A stretch of 64,000 nucleotides of DNA from the NCBI GenBank assembly GCA_032622095.1, contig CP136061.1, positions 134,999,587-135,063,586 on the forward strand, given 5' to 3'. Position 1 is the first letter of the stretch; the number at the start of each line of letters is the position of its first letter. Below the pieces are notes generated by a model. The model worked only from the letters and a program-made list of their open reading frames with translations. It was not told the origin of the DNA and searched no databases. Below are positions 47,626 through 59,900 of the stretch, piece by piece. Both the position numbers and the translations under genes were made by a program. The DNA is from Siphonodentalium dalli. Lineage: Eukaryota; Mollusca; Scaphopoda; Gadilida; Siphonodentaliidae.

Positions 47626-49133
47626 ATTTATTATATTATATCTAACAGTGGTGTCAATACTCACACAATTTATTGCGTCTGATTTTATCACATTTATATC
47701 ACACAATTTATTGTCTTATTTTTTCACATTTATATTTACCGCGAATTGTGGAAATCGGTCCCATATTTTACAATTTACGGCAAATATTTTGATGATGGCA
47801 GGGGAGTATAACTACGTTATTAGTTACAACTAACATCATCTCTTTGTGATTCATGTATTTATTTCTAACAATTCGTCGTTAACAAAGAAATTTCGGGAAT
47901 ATTTGAAAAGCTGATTTGTTTATCTTTGATGAAAATGGAAAAGGAAGTTATACCAGTCACTCTAAAATTAGGACTGTCTGCTTGCCAAGTTACTAAACAG
48001 ACAAACTATTTAAAAACTTTGGATAGATATAATCGGACACTCGTAAGATCATTAAAAATCATCAATAAATCTAATGATACCCGTGTCGGTGCTGGCGGTA
48101 TTAGTATCGACGAACACTTTTTCTGTTTCTATTATATTAATATTTTCGATTTTAAGAAAATCAAGGACCTGGACACTTTACTGAAAACAGTATGCAATCT
48201 AATCATCCCATTTCATCATTTATTCTACTTCAAATAGTCATGAAAAAGCGATTGTAATACGACCCTGCCTAACTATGCTTAAAAGCCATGTTCTGATTGG
48301 CCAGTGGCCCGAGTTTCCATGGCTATCTCGTTCCAGTTTTGTGGTACAATTCTACTTTTTCCGATTGTACCACGAAAAAAATCGGTTTATTCAGATCGCC
48401 GCACGCGACTTTTCCCATCTTTTCTAACTCCGCGCAAACGGGGCATCAACGGAGTACACCCGCAACCCTTTGAATTTTGCTACATCTTGACAATCTTGCG
48501 AATTTTCTAGCGATTTGTCGCTTGAAACCAGTTTGGTTGCCAATGAATATGGTCCAAATGATGTTATGGTATATTGATATATGTTACGACCAAAGAAAGT
48601 TACTTAATAAGTATATTAAATGACAAAATAAATCCATGGGGCCGGGCTGTGCATTCGTCGATTCGAATCTCGATCATATTCGATATTTCGGAATAAAGTT
48701 GAAAATGAAAGCGTTTGTTCACCAGTACAGAAGGGGGATAAGATTAGTTTAGTAAACTAGATCATTTAGATCGCTTTGTGTAAGGAAAATGGTCCATAGT
48801 CGATGATCATATTCATGTTGTCCCAACAACGTTCAACACAGAAATGACCGCAATCGTATTTCCTGTACAATTTAAATGAAAGGCACGGGCGCCGCTGAAA
48901 ACACATTGTTTTTTAGCCAATCACAACGATTATTTTCTAGAAGAGGTGCCTCGAAAAGTCAACGGGGGAATTTCATAACAAGACAAGATTACCGGAGTAC
49001 TCCATGCAAAGAAATCGAGTACGCCCAATACGAATTACACCACGAAATGTTTTCTCACCTGAGACCGAAAAAGCGCAGTATTTCGTTGACTATTCAGTCG
49101 AATTGTGACCATAAACTTTCAGTCGTATTACAA
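47626..49133 (-). other. Intron sequence of the ABHD6-like gene, no feature seen
   Basis: Chance frames only, including one of 103 codons on the plus strand at 47926-48237 without a domain. A second, imperfect hairpin with 'TTGTGGTACAAT' and 'ATTGTACCACGAA' lies near 48340-48380. Confidence 0.45.
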
Positions 49134-49280
49134 AAGAAATAAATACACGGTGTATCGGTGTGTATGGTCAAGTTGTACCACAAAAAACTGATTGTAGGAC
49201 TCCGCTACGCGTCGTCCTACAATCATTTTTTTGTGGTACAACTTGACCATACACACCTCTACACCGTGTATTTATTTCTT
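49134..49280. mobile_element. Near-perfect 147-base palindromic MITE in an intron
   Basis: Arms of about 68 bases from AAGAAATAAATACACGGTGT through GGTCAAGTTGTACCACAAAA to the exact complement on the right, with a loop at CTCCGCTACGCG. The closeness of the arms implies a young element. Confidence 0.88.
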
Positions 49281-49759
49281 AAATATTAACATTTTCTGAA
49301 AAGATATTTGTATTAAATTCTCCCTACCGAAAGCAAATAATTCGTAGTGCGCATGGCAAACCAAAAGAGGCAAAGAGGGGCTTCCGGAAAAGAGTTCGTT
49401 GATACCAATGGTGCGGTCGGTGCTCTATATAGTTTTAACAACAGCATAAACATAACGTCTGTGGGCTTATGCAAGTATTTATGCACTACATTTATGTGAT
49501 GTTTATGTTTACGCAACTATTTTTGTGTTACACATTGAATGGGTTAATGACCACTCTTATATATACCGGTATATATTCTTTAATGTTCATTCCCATTGTA
49601 TTTATCTTGAATGTTTTAGTGGGGTGTTCTTGATGTATATGAATTATGCACGTTGGCGATTGTAAGTAGTTTTCATGTGCTATTCGTCTGATGAGTGGAA
49701 ATTTCGCTTCGGGAAGTTTGACTGATATGGTGTGAAATTGATAATGATTCTGTACATAC

Positions 49760-49860
49760 CTGATCATCCGCACCCCATATTACTTGTGTAGGCATTGTTA
49801 ATTTAGGTAGAATCTCCTCCAGTAAGTGGTCACTCCTTTCCTCTGTTATTGTACGCAGCA
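49760..49860 (-). CDS. abhd6: ABHD6-like monoacylglycerol lipase, internal exon
   Basis: Encodes about 33 residues, read as LRTITEERSDHLL then PKLTMPTQVIWGADDQ. The stretch MPTQVIWGADDQ is the strand and turn that carry the catalytic Asp of the triad; the human protein has a closely similar VPTQIIWGKQDQ by my recollection. The exon follows TTATTTTCAG and ends before GTATGTACAG. It starts with the last two bases of a codon and ends on a whole codon, which agrees with both neighbours. The neighbouring introns are about 2.5 and 2.9 kb. Confidence 0.92.
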
Positions 49861-52336
49861 CTGAAAATAATACAGCAAATCAAATCTCAGAAAAGAATGA
49901 TTGAAGAAACAAATATATTCATACATTACTGAAATAATTGATAACAGGGTCGGTGCTGGACCCAAATTTTCTCTAGCCAAAATATTTTGCAAATTTAATT
50001 TTTTTTGTCGAATTTCAAAATGATTTGCCAATATTTAATTGAGGGTATATAATTGGGGAAATTGAACGAAATTCTCATTTCGCATTTTTATTATATAATT
50101 TAAAAATTAACCACATACACAGGTATAATGAGCTAGTAAAGCAAACTAGTATTATTAATATGTATCAAAGATGCAATAAATATCAAAGCGACCCCAGGAA
50201 ATTGCATGTTTGTTTAATATTGCTAGACAGTTATAAAACTACAAGTATTTGTCATTAAAGCATACATATTATTTCGTCCTGTATATCAGTTGGCAACAAA
50301 GCTGAGCCACCGATTAATCTGTCGCTCGCCATCCACATTCAACAGATTAATCTCTTGTCTTATACTCTCTGGTCATTAAACATGGTATTATAAATAAGTG
50401 GTATACATGGTCACCAGTAATATGCCCACAAAGGGGATTAACTGTAAACACAATTTTATAATACCTTTAGCTGTTTCGTGCAAAGTGACGTAATCTACAT
50501 TGAGAGCCCATTGCAAACAGATTACTTATATACAAGCCTCTATGAAAATTTTACAGAACATCTGTTTTTTCTGACTGTCATGTTTAAACCATGGTTGATT
50601 AACTTTTTGATAACAGTTTCATATAGATAGAAAGAAGGTATTTCCGTTTTGTGAAAACTGAAGACGATTACATACATGTATTACTTTTGACATATCACTG
50701 CTGATCGCTCGGTTGATAGATTTGTGATTTGGGTTTCCCTTTGATTTGTCTCCAAACTGGCACACATAATGGATAATTCACCTTTGATGCTGTTTTATGA
50801 GTAGAAAGATCACGTCACATAATTTAAAAACCCACTTGCCAAATGGAAATATTTTTTGCAAGTGGCAGCAAGAACCCTGATTGATAACTATATTTAAATC
50901 GCTTGCAGATTCATGACATTAAACACTAAATATAATACCTTTTTCCATTTTGATTTAATGGCAGCTGTTTTGACATATTAGTTTGTGGTTCACTCAACCG
51001 ACATCCAGCCATGTAAAATGATTGCTGCCATTTAGAGATTACATTATGTCAGTTGCCTTTCGACAAGCAACTTTGTACTGCAATCGTCTCTGGGGGACTC
51101 GCCTATAAAAACCGAATAGCTGACTTGGGGCATCAATGCTTGATTGAAAGTTGCATCACAGTGGCTGGTTGCATGTTGGTTCTGCTTTAGACAGATGTTT
51201 CATATGTATACAATATTTTCAGTTCATCTCATTGACAAATTATTACTAACTTTTATTAGGCATTAGTTTCGTTCAAATAATGAGATAAATATTTATGTCA
51301 TATTTTCTGATATGGTACATATGTGTTTGTATCGATTCACGTATAGCGACGAAGTTAGTTTTCGTGGCCATATAGCGATGAGGCGACCTTGAATCGTTAC
51401 AAACACATTGTGTATATAACACGTTTATTTACCATTCGTGTGACAGAATCCATCACACAAGTTACATTTTAGGAGTTTTTTAAAGGAAAAAAATCATTGG
51501 ATTTGTGTACGATTTGTGTTCGACGATTACAGCTTTCTTTAGTAAGTTCTCCCAACATGCAAATGTCACAGTGTAACATGATTATCTCTATTTGCTAAAT
51601 TCTCCCAACCAACAAGTTCACACGAATATGGCTAACGGAAATTGAATTCAATGAACACAATCTCTTACACCTGCAATTTTTATATAATTTTTAATTAATA
51701 CTCAACACATATGTATTAGTTATATGTTATATCATAATACCCACAATGCGAGGCAATCAAATAATGTTAAAATCTAAGAACTATTTGTTTATAGTGCGCA
51801 AAAATATACATTGGAATGTTGTTTTAATTTCTGCCATGATTGATGTGACATCAGTTCATTCAAGATTTGACCAGTAAATGACGTCATGTGCGCCATGTAC
51901 CGCAACTGCAGTAATTATACAGATGTTTTTATCACCAATTCATTATCGCCAATTTTATCAGGAAATTTCATAGGAAATGGTACAATAAATTATTAAGGTT
52001 GCATTTAACGCCGATAATAGTTGAATGTTACATTTTTCAGATGGAAAAAAAGATTACTGGATTATGTTTGAAACACTACAGTAGCACACACAATACAATA
52101 TACCTCTAATGATTTATTTACCTTTATATGTGCTAATACCTAATTGACTGGTATATCATATACCATTATTTCGTGGTGTTCATATAAATGAAAACTCTCT
52201 ACCCAGAATATTTGGCATATGCAACGGCAAATGTAAAATGTTTAAGCCAGGATTGCATTTAACAAATTTGGAAAATAGCAGCACAAACCCGGAACTGTTC
52301 ATTCTGACTGGAATGGCCTTGTGAAGAAGCACTTAC
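49861..52336 (-). other. Intron of the ABHD6-like gene, no feature seen
   Basis: 2.5 kb of AT-rich sequence between exons. I see no exon-like segment, coding repeat or long palindrome. Confidence 0.5.
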
Positions 52337-52391
52337 ATCTCATGAAGTATCTGTTGTATGGTTTTCTCATCTCCAAAACTCCCTTTAAGAC
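52337..52391 (-). CDS. abhd6: ABHD6-like monoacylglycerol lipase, 55-base internal exon
   Basis: A very short exon of 18 codons plus one base, reading VLKGVLEMRKPYNRYFMR. It follows CTTCCTCTCAG and ends before GTAAGTGCTT. The peptide aligns with the cap/lid region of ABHD6, which has LQGLVDVRIPHNNFYRK in vertebrates by my recollection. The phase (starts at 0, ends with one base) is exactly what the flanking exons need. A longer frame overlapping on the same strand is in another phase and is not the product. Confidence 0.88.
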
Positions 52392-54307
52392 CTGAGAGGA
52401 AGATAATATATGTATAACATTTAATGGAACGAAGACTTTTCCCACCATAAACATTAACAAATGCCAGGCTCGAGCATGGCTTAATATGCGTCTTGTTTGT
52501 ACATAATAATTGACAAAAACTGATTTCTGAAGTGTTTTGGCTCAGACAGAATCTTAAATCAACCTTAAACGAGGATTTTTTATGAGAAAGCATGCTGACA
52601 TCCCTGGAAAATGACTGGCACATTCAAAGTTTTTTCTACATACATGTAGTTGTACATGTTTTGCCTATTTTTCTAAGATACAAGGAATACAAAATAGTTT
52701 TTTCAATATAAGTTAACAATAAGTGGACTATCATCCGAACGATAAATTTGGCATATTCTAGATCCATCAAGGACTGCAGCTGAGGCAAAATTTGTCACAC
52801 CAACTGCATATTCTTGACCAAGGTTGAGTCGCCCGAAAAACAAATAATAAAGATATCTGGAAACCAAAAATTTGGCTTATTTAACTCAGGTAAAATTTGT
52901 CGGACTGAACCATATTCGAACTTGACATGTGTTTTCTTGTGACAAACCACATACCATGTTTGAATCGACAGACTGAATATAATATTCTCTAAACCAAAAT
53001 ATGTATCTCCTAATAAGTGTCTTGGACACTCAACTATTGGTTATCCTTCATGCTTCACAGAAAAGTTTAAGTAAAAATGGTATGAAATGGGGCCTGCAAA
53101 GCTTCAAAAATTCGATTCGGTATCAACATCGCGACCAGATTCGGGATCGACACAGAATCGGCTCTCTGATTTGTATATTTTCATAACAGCCCATTCTTTT
53201 GCATTTATGGGGACAAATAACTAAATTTGTTATATATGGAGCTCAATTGACAGGGCAGTTATCGCAGTGTACCGTTTTCCCCATCTGAAGGTCTCGCCGG
53301 TGCCGTGAATGATGTAATTTATAGTTTGTACTATTGTCGGTCACCCTTTCGCAGATGTCATTACATGTAACATGTACTCATAACTCTGGTGGTTCTTGGG
53401 CAATCTTGGGGTAAAATTTAGTTTATAAGTTACTATAATCACTATACACAAGTCAAGACATCTACGGTCTATTTACTTTTATATATTTATTGTTAGCAAT
53501 AGTTTCTACTAATCAATCTAAAAGTGCATTCTTACCTATATTTACTTGCCAATACCTTTTAATCCCCCCATACTGTTAATTACAAGTACAATATCCAATG
53601 ATCCTCCATTATATTTAACATGTTAAGATGGTCCCTCACATAAATGCATTCCATGGAAAAGAAATACCGATGGTATGGTAATTCTCATGCACTTGTCAAC
53701 TGGGGAGTGACCTTGTGGTCTTTTCTTACAAAAAGAGCTAGATGTAAGCCAATTCTTTCTTTTTCCTGTACTCTTTGTGTTCAGTGTCCAAGATACTTAT
53801 TAGGAGATACAAGTTTCGGTTAAGAAAATATTATATCTCCGTCAAAGATATCTTGGACACTGAACTATTGTTATTATGATTCTTGAAAAGGAGGAGACCA
53901 CGAGACAGATAAACAGAATAAGCCTGCGAAAAACACATGCTGAAGCTGCAACTAGAGGTCTCAAATGGAAAAGGTCGTCAGTCCATCTCGTTGGAAGAAC
54001 CAGTAAAGGTGGACCCTTTATTCCAATATTCAGCAGCTCAGATAACTCTAAGAACAACTTAGTTGACAATAGCCCATGAGTAAATAGCACGTGCTTTGTG
54101 TGTCCTAAAGTTCATGGAAAGGAGGTGTCTTGGATCAATTTGGTCATAGGCAAAGGAAATAACACATCATGCAGGGCCCTAATAGGACAAAGATAATTAT
54201 CCCCCCCCCCAGGGTAAAGGTTGTAATAGTCATAGGAGAATGATATATTGAGGGACGCGGAGAGATTGACAGAAAACTTGGATGAGGTAGCAGCTCGTAG
54301 GATGTAG
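52392..54307 (-). other. Intron of the ABHD6-like gene with degenerate repeats
   Basis: Fragments of the minisatellite family occur around 52780-53000 (TCGAACTTGACATGTGTTTT). The block 'CTAATAAGTGTCTTGGACAC' at 53008 recurs inverted at 53778-53800, which itself forms a small hairpin with 'TATCTTGGACACTGAACTA' at 53848. The frames at 53842-54090 show no domain. Confidence 0.5.
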
Positions 54308-54427
54308 CAGAAATGCCCTCCGAGAGTTTCCGATGAATGGCAACAAGCCATATTTCCGACTAAATCCTGAAAAGTTACCCATAATTCTGCTGTGGTTATG
54401 GAGTCGATTAATTAGGGCATTACTGTA
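54308..54427. mobile_element. Palindromic TA-flanked MITE, copy 5 (left half deleted)
   Basis: The right half is intact (CCATATTTCCGACTAAATCC through TTAGGGCATTACTG, TA). On the left only about 10 bases of the terminus remain before CCGAGAGTTTCC. TAGCAGAAAT stands on both sides (54305-54314 and 54426-54435). Confidence 0.75.
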
Positions 54428-55277
54428 GCAGAAATCCAATGACATCTAGCTGGGATCCATGGACCAACCATAAGGCCGTTGCACAGATATTTCCCAGAAC
54501 ACGAGGAATAATTGCCGCCAAAGGAAATACATATACAGAGAGATTGGACAAAGACCGATAGGGATTCCACCTGGGTCGTTAAGATGATTTGTACAATGGA
54601 ACTAACCAGAGAATAAAGAGCACATGGCAAACAGGACGATTGATGGGAGGAGGCTGACCAAGTCATCCACTGAGAGAGGTTCGGAATCACAAATCACGGG
54701 CTGTAAATCGGACAAGAGTCAAAATCATGATGCTGAGTTTACTCTCACAAACTGGGAAACACTCGCTGTAGAAACACTATATTTTGTATGCTCTCAATAT
54801 TGTACGGAATCGAAGACTTGAAAAGTGAAACGACATGTCTAGTCAATTCTGTGGATCCCTGACGCAACAGGAATTTAAGTGAGAGATGGAGGCGATCAAT
54901 CCCGGTGTATTAGCAGTCCCTGATTGTGGCACTGGGCCAGGATCCTGATGGAAAGGAAAGTGTCAATGACACTTTAGCTCAACTTGGGAAGGAGTTTATT
55001 TTTTAATGATAAAGAAGAAGGAAAGCCAAAAAGTTTCAGTAAAGGTCTTGTATTGTGTAGATGAAATTGTTTACGTCAATGGGATTGGATTCGATTGGAT
55101 TGGATTGTTTATTTACACATATTAAATACATAATACAAAAACATAATATTATATCCTGAAAATTTGGGATGTGTATGGAACACCTGTGGCATACAGATTT
55201 GTAAATATGACACAGCAAGAACAGTGTAATTCTAGGAACAAGCGTGTAATAAATATTTATCAAATATCAATACTTAC
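54428..55277 (-). other. Intron of the ABHD6-like gene
   Basis: A 75-base fragment of the AAGATGGC-family start (AAGTGTCAATGACACTTTAG) sits at 54958-55035. A short tandem of GGATTGGATTCGATT lies near 55083. The frames at 54412-54690 have no domain. Confidence 0.5.
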
Positions 55278-55438
55278 CGGCGTTGGGTATTTGCTGGGGA
55301 AATATGAGCATATATCTAACATATGCTTAAGATCTTTTGTTGTTTTTGGTATGAGAAGGCAGTCAAGTTCATCTGGTAGAGAGGTAGTCACTGCCTGTCT
55401 AACATCTGCCGTCATCTTACCAATGACTGGTGTGTCCA
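55278..55438 (-). CDS. abhd6: ABHD6-like monoacylglycerol lipase, lid-region exon
   Basis: Encodes 53 residues: DTPVIGKMTADVRQ, then SLPDELDCLLIPKTTKDL and MLDICSYFPSKYPTP. The part TKDLKHMLDICSY matches the conserved ABHD6 segment EEMSEMLQLCSY in vertebrates by my recollection; the front is more diverged and shorter. The AG before TGGACACACC is the acceptor and CCG|GTAAGTATT the donor. It begins with two bases of a codon, completing the single base left by the upstream exon, and ends in phase 0. The upstream intron is 6.2 kb, full of repeats. Confidence 0.9.
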
Positions 55439-55819
55439 CTGAAGAATATAAATGTAGCGATTTAGTCTGAATAGATAGAAACAGCTAATCTATGGTCTCT
55501 ATATAGGTCTTTTTTTTTTTTTTTTTTGTGTCAATAAAAATTCAGACCAAGTTGAATAGTAACCACAGGACCGTAACTAGAGATATAATCCAGAAACCCA
55601 CAAAAGACCCATAAATCTGGAAAAAATCCTAGTGGCTAATTCAGTCACATACCAAATTTCATAAAGCAACCTTAACAGGAGCATTAACCTGGATACTAAG
55701 TAAAACTAGAGGTGTGACTGTCCCAATGGGACTACGGATACCCCCCTGTAGTTAAAATAATAATATAACAGTTCCCATTGCAGGTGTACAACCATAACCC
55801 TAATCTTAAACCTATTGAC

Positions 55820-56205
55820 CGAAAAATGTAGGAATAAAAGCTTGGACAAAATTATGCATGTTGCGAACAAATTTCTAAGTCGAAAAAGAGGAACAACTCC
55901 ACACAAAAAATGTCGGACAGACGTCATAATCGCAGGTGCACAGGTTCCCATGGTACTAAATATCAGTGCCAAGATTAAAAAACATTGACGGAAAAATGTA
56001 GGAATAAAAGCTCGGACAAAATTATGCATGTTGCAAAAACAATTCTAAGTCGAAAAAGGGGGATAACTCCACCAAAAAATGTCGGACAGATGTCATAATC
56101 GCAGGTGCACAAGTTCCCATGGTACTAAATATCTGTGCCACGTTTTAAAAAAATTGACCTAAAAATGTAGGAATAAAAGCTCGGACAAAAGTATATATGT
56201 TGCGA
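55820..56205. repeat. Tandem ~170-base repeat, 2.3 units
   Basis: Units start AAAAATGTAGGAATAAAAGC near 55822, 55992 and 56161. Each holds 'TCTAAGTCGAAAAAGRGG', 'ACAACTCCAC', 'GTCGGACAGAYGTCATAATC' and 'GCAGGTGCACARGTTCCCAT'. Related to the 'ATAACTCC' element family (compare 38881-39000). Lies in the long intron. Confidence 0.82.
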
Positions 56206-56212
56206 ATTTTTT

Positions 56213-57071
56213 TTATCTATATAATGTTATACAGACTTAATATGATGAGGATGCTGGCCCCTATGAGCCCTAAATCGAAACAGATTACCATAGTTCATAT
56301 AAAAGAAAGTAAGTAGCCTCAATTAAATGGTTTCACACATTACAATGTTTTACAAGTAGCTTGGACACTAAAAGCCACAACCTTCAATGTTAATCTTCTA
56401 AGCGCTCTGTGGCCCCTAAAATTCAATCAACCATGACAATATGAACAAATGGGAAAATACGGTTCCTGGATATATTAACAACATCTACTATATTGATTTT
56501 CAAAACAAGGAATCACTTACAATAGTCATGTAGATTTATCTGCCTGTTACCCATTGCATAGATAAATCATATTGGGCATTTGTCTGAAGGGTTAATATAT
56601 TAGTCAATACCAAAATTGATAGAAGTGAATAGTGTGCAAAGATAACCAATAGATAAGAGATATGAGGAAGAGTCCATGTACATTATAGCATGTGTCTATG
56701 GGAACCTTGGAAAGGGTTAATTATTTTTAAAGCAGATTAATGGAATATAGAAGGCACTTATATACTGGTAGGTGAGGGGACCCTTATCTCACCCTGTAAT
56801 GAAATTTCAAGAATAGGAGAAACAAGAGTCTTATTCTGCCATTAATCAATTTGACAGATAGAATAAACAATTAGCCAGCCACCAGTGTTGTTTATCTATG
56901 ACTTCATCTAACAACCCACCAGAGCTCTGTATCATATGTCATCACTCATTTCATAACATATTTCACTTGGAATAACAACATCTATAAAATGTACTCTCAT
57001 GGATATTGGATGTTCACATGGTAATTTATTGATATCATTATATTACATGCAACTTTTACAATAAAATCTTC
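56213..57071. repeat. Intronic direct duplication, unit 1
   Basis: Matches 58337-59225 over its length with small indels. Shared blocks include 'GGATGCTGGCCCCTATGA', 'ACATTACAATGTTTTACAAG', 'CACAACCTTCAATGTTAATC' and 'CATGTACATTATAGCATGTG'. Copies are about 2.1 kb apart in the same intron. Confidence 0.88.
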
Positions 57072-57339
57072 AAATAAACAAGTGCACCGCTGGGCGGAGG
57101 TAACGCCCCCCGACTGTACAATCAGAGAGGATTTTTCTTATTTTTGTGCAAATACTTATTAAATGGCACTTTGTAAAGTTATGTTATTCATGAGTATTTA
57201 GTACGATAGAGGATGACTTGTTAAAATATGACAAGCGCTATAAAAATGCCACATGTTGTTCTATATTAGCTTCAAATTTGGTCTGGTGCCACAAAAATAG
57301 AAGGAAAACTGAATTTTCTAAAAAAAAAAACGGAATTAT

Positions 57340-57870
57340 TTAAGTCGAAAAAGGGTCATAACTCTCACAAAAATTATCCGATTGAACCGAAATTTTACCT
57401 TGACCTGTATTGCGATATTGGTAATAAACAAAAAAACGGGTTTTGCAAATAAACAATCCAAAATCAAGTTATCATCTGGAAACCAAAAAAAGTAGCAGAA
57501 AACCTGAATTTTCTAAGTCCAAAAAGGGGCGTAACTCTGGAAAAAATGGGCGGACGAAACCACGGCTATGGGGAAATCTTGTCCCCCCCCCCCGGCTGGT
57601 CTATTGGCATACCAAAGATCAACTGAATTGAATTAGCGAAACCAAAGTTATGAGTTGAAACGTTCGTATGCCACAGAAAACTGAATTTTCTAAGTCCAAA
57701 AAGGGGCGTAACTCTGGAAAACGAGAGGCCGATCACGATCGGCAGATGTTTAACCCGTACCTTGGCGATAGCGACTAGCCATAACTGATAATTTGTCAAA
57801 GATATGATCACAGAAATTAATCCATATATCAGTACCCAACTTGAAATCAAAAGCTCAAATAATTTGTCTT
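57340..57870 (+). repeat. 'CATAACTC'-type minisatellite element
   Basis: Units with 'TCGAAAAAGGGTCATAACTC', 'GCGTAACTCTGGAAAA', 'GGGCGGACGAAACCACGGCT' and 'GGCATACCAAAGATCAACTG'. A C-run lies at 57583-57592. The segment 57541-57670 is repeated at 59668-59785. Confidence 0.75.
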
Positions 57871-58171
57871 AAGAAAGGGTTAAAGTATTTGGGTTGGGGA
57901 GGAGTAGTTTTAAATCTCATAACTCTGTCCCTATTCACACAAGGACCACTCACTATGAGATCCAATGGTTTAGTGATTTCGGAGGACATGTTTGGGAGCT
58001 TAAGTTAACTCATTGGAAGCAAAAGTGATAAATCCCTATCTTTGCCTCTTTTGACATGCCAGATATTCAAAATTTATTATTCACTTTTAAAGAGAAATTA
58101 TAATTGTTGACAAGCCAGACTGCTTAGAAGGGGATGTAGGGGATTCCATCTCGTATTTAAATGGTAATTTA

Positions 58172-58189
58172 ATTACCCCCCCCCCCCCC
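58172..58189. repeat. Poly(C) tract
   Basis: A C-run followed by TTCCCCC. Confidence 0.85.
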
Positions 58190-58336
58190 CTTCCCCCATT
58201 CTCCCCAGTTATTTGTTTATCAAACATGGACAGATATAAGATCAGATCTGACCTGTGTATTAAATAAGATTACGTGTTTCATAACAGGGGTGTATGGTTT
58301 TCAAAAATATATGTAGTTAATACAATTCAAAAGTAT

Positions 58337-59225
58337 TATCTATATAATGTTATTCAGACATAATATGATGGGGATGCTGGCCCCTATGACCACTAAATCT
58401 AATATAAAAGAAAGTAAGTTAGCCCTCATTTGAATGGTTTCACACATTACAATGTTTTACAAGTAGCTTGGGCACTAAAAGCCACAACCTTCAATGTTAA
58501 TCTTCTAAGTGCTCTGTGGCCCCTAAAATTCAATCAACCATGAAAATGTGAACAAATGGGAAAATAAGGTTCCTGGAAATACTAACATCTACCATATTGA
58601 TTTTCAAAACAAGTCATCACTTACAATAGTCATGTATATTTATCTGCCTGTTTCCCATTGCATAGATAAATCATATTGGCTATCAGCTGTTGTTTTACTT
58701 TCAAATTGAAAGCACGTGTCTGAAGGGTTAATATATTTTTCAAAAATCAATTAATCAGTCAATACCAAAATTGATAGAAGTGAATAGTGTGCAAAGATAC
58801 CCAATAGATATTAAGAGATATGAGGAAGAGTCCATGTACATTATAGCATGTGTCTATGGAAACCTTGGTAATGGTTAATTATTTTTGAAGCAAATTAATG
58901 GAATTTAGAAGACACTTATATAGGTGAGGGGGGCCCTTATCTGACCCTGTAATGAAATTTCAAGAATAGGAAAAACACCAGTCTTGTGCTGCCATTAATC
59001 AATTTGACAGTTTGAATAAACAAACAGCCAGCCACCAGTGTTGTTTATCTTGCTTGACCCACCAGAGCTCTGTATCATATGTCATCACTCATTTCATAAC
59101 AGATTTCACTTGGAATGACAACATCTATAAAAATCCTCTCATATACTCTGGATGTTGGATGATCACATGGTAATTTATTGATATCATTATATTACATGAA
59201 ACTATTGCAATAAAATCTTCATATT
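58337..59225. repeat. Intronic direct duplication, unit 2
   Basis: Second copy of the 56213-57071 segment, with an extra ~40 bases around 58685 (CAGCTGTTGTTTTACTTTC) that unit 1 lacks. Confidence 0.88.
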
Positions 59226-59414
59226 TTCAAAACAGGATATCACACCTAATTAATCGTATAAAACTAAAATAAATGAAAGCGTAAATTTTTTTTTATTATT
59301 TAATTTTTTTTTTTATTGTTATTAAAGTTCAAACAAAATTTAATATTTGTATATGCTAAATTTAGCAAGGAGCTAAATCTAAAAAAATTGAATTTAAAAA
59401 CAAAAAACAAAAAA

Positions 59415-59900
59415 ATTCTCGAAAAAGGGTCATAACTCCTTTAAAATTAATCGGATCAAACCCATATTCGAACTCAATCTGTATTTTGGGCTGAGGAACC
59501 CATATACAAAATTTGGTTTCGATCGGATAGAAAATGTTTGAGTTATCGCATTACTCGTAAAGTGTCTACGGACAGACAGACAGACACAGACAGACGGACG
59601 AACGACGAGTGGTCAATCCGGGCAACGACGCTATGTTTACCATACTATGGTATGGGTAAACATAAAAATGGGCGGACGAAACCGCAGTTATGGGGAAATC
59701 TTGCCCCCCCGGCTGGTCTATTAGCATACCAAAGATCAACTGAATTGAGTTAGCGAAACCAAAGTTATGAGTTGAAACGTTCGTACGGACGGACGGAAGG
59801 ACGGACGGCCCGACGGAAGGACGGACGGAAGGACGGACGGACGGAGGGCTCCACTATATACCCCCAAATCTCCATCGGAGATCGGGGGCATAATAAAAGT
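59415..59900 (+). repeat. Minisatellite element with (GACA)n, (GGAC)n and two hairpins
   Basis: Starts with AAAGGGTCATAACTCC and 'ATCGGATCAAACCCATATTC' units, then (GACA)n at 59574-59600 and the hairpin TTTACCATACTATGGTATGG. A second part runs from GGGCGGACGAAACC to (GGAC/GGAA)n at 59787-59853 and closes with TATACCCCCAAATCTCC...GGAGATCGGGGGCATAAT. The layout matches 38399-39100. Confidence 0.8.

Noticed and set aside
47926-48237. 103-codon plus-strand frame in the last intron
   Set aside because: No domain, and it lies antisense inside an intron without splice or promoter evidence.
48640-48690. tRNA- or SINE-like B box (GATTCGAATCTC)
   Set aside because: No A box at the right distance and no cloverleaf can be drawn.
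52333-52623. 96-codon minus-strand frame overlapping a real exon
   Set aside because: Its phase differs from the ABHD6-like exon at 52337-52391; the longer frame runs through intron sequence.
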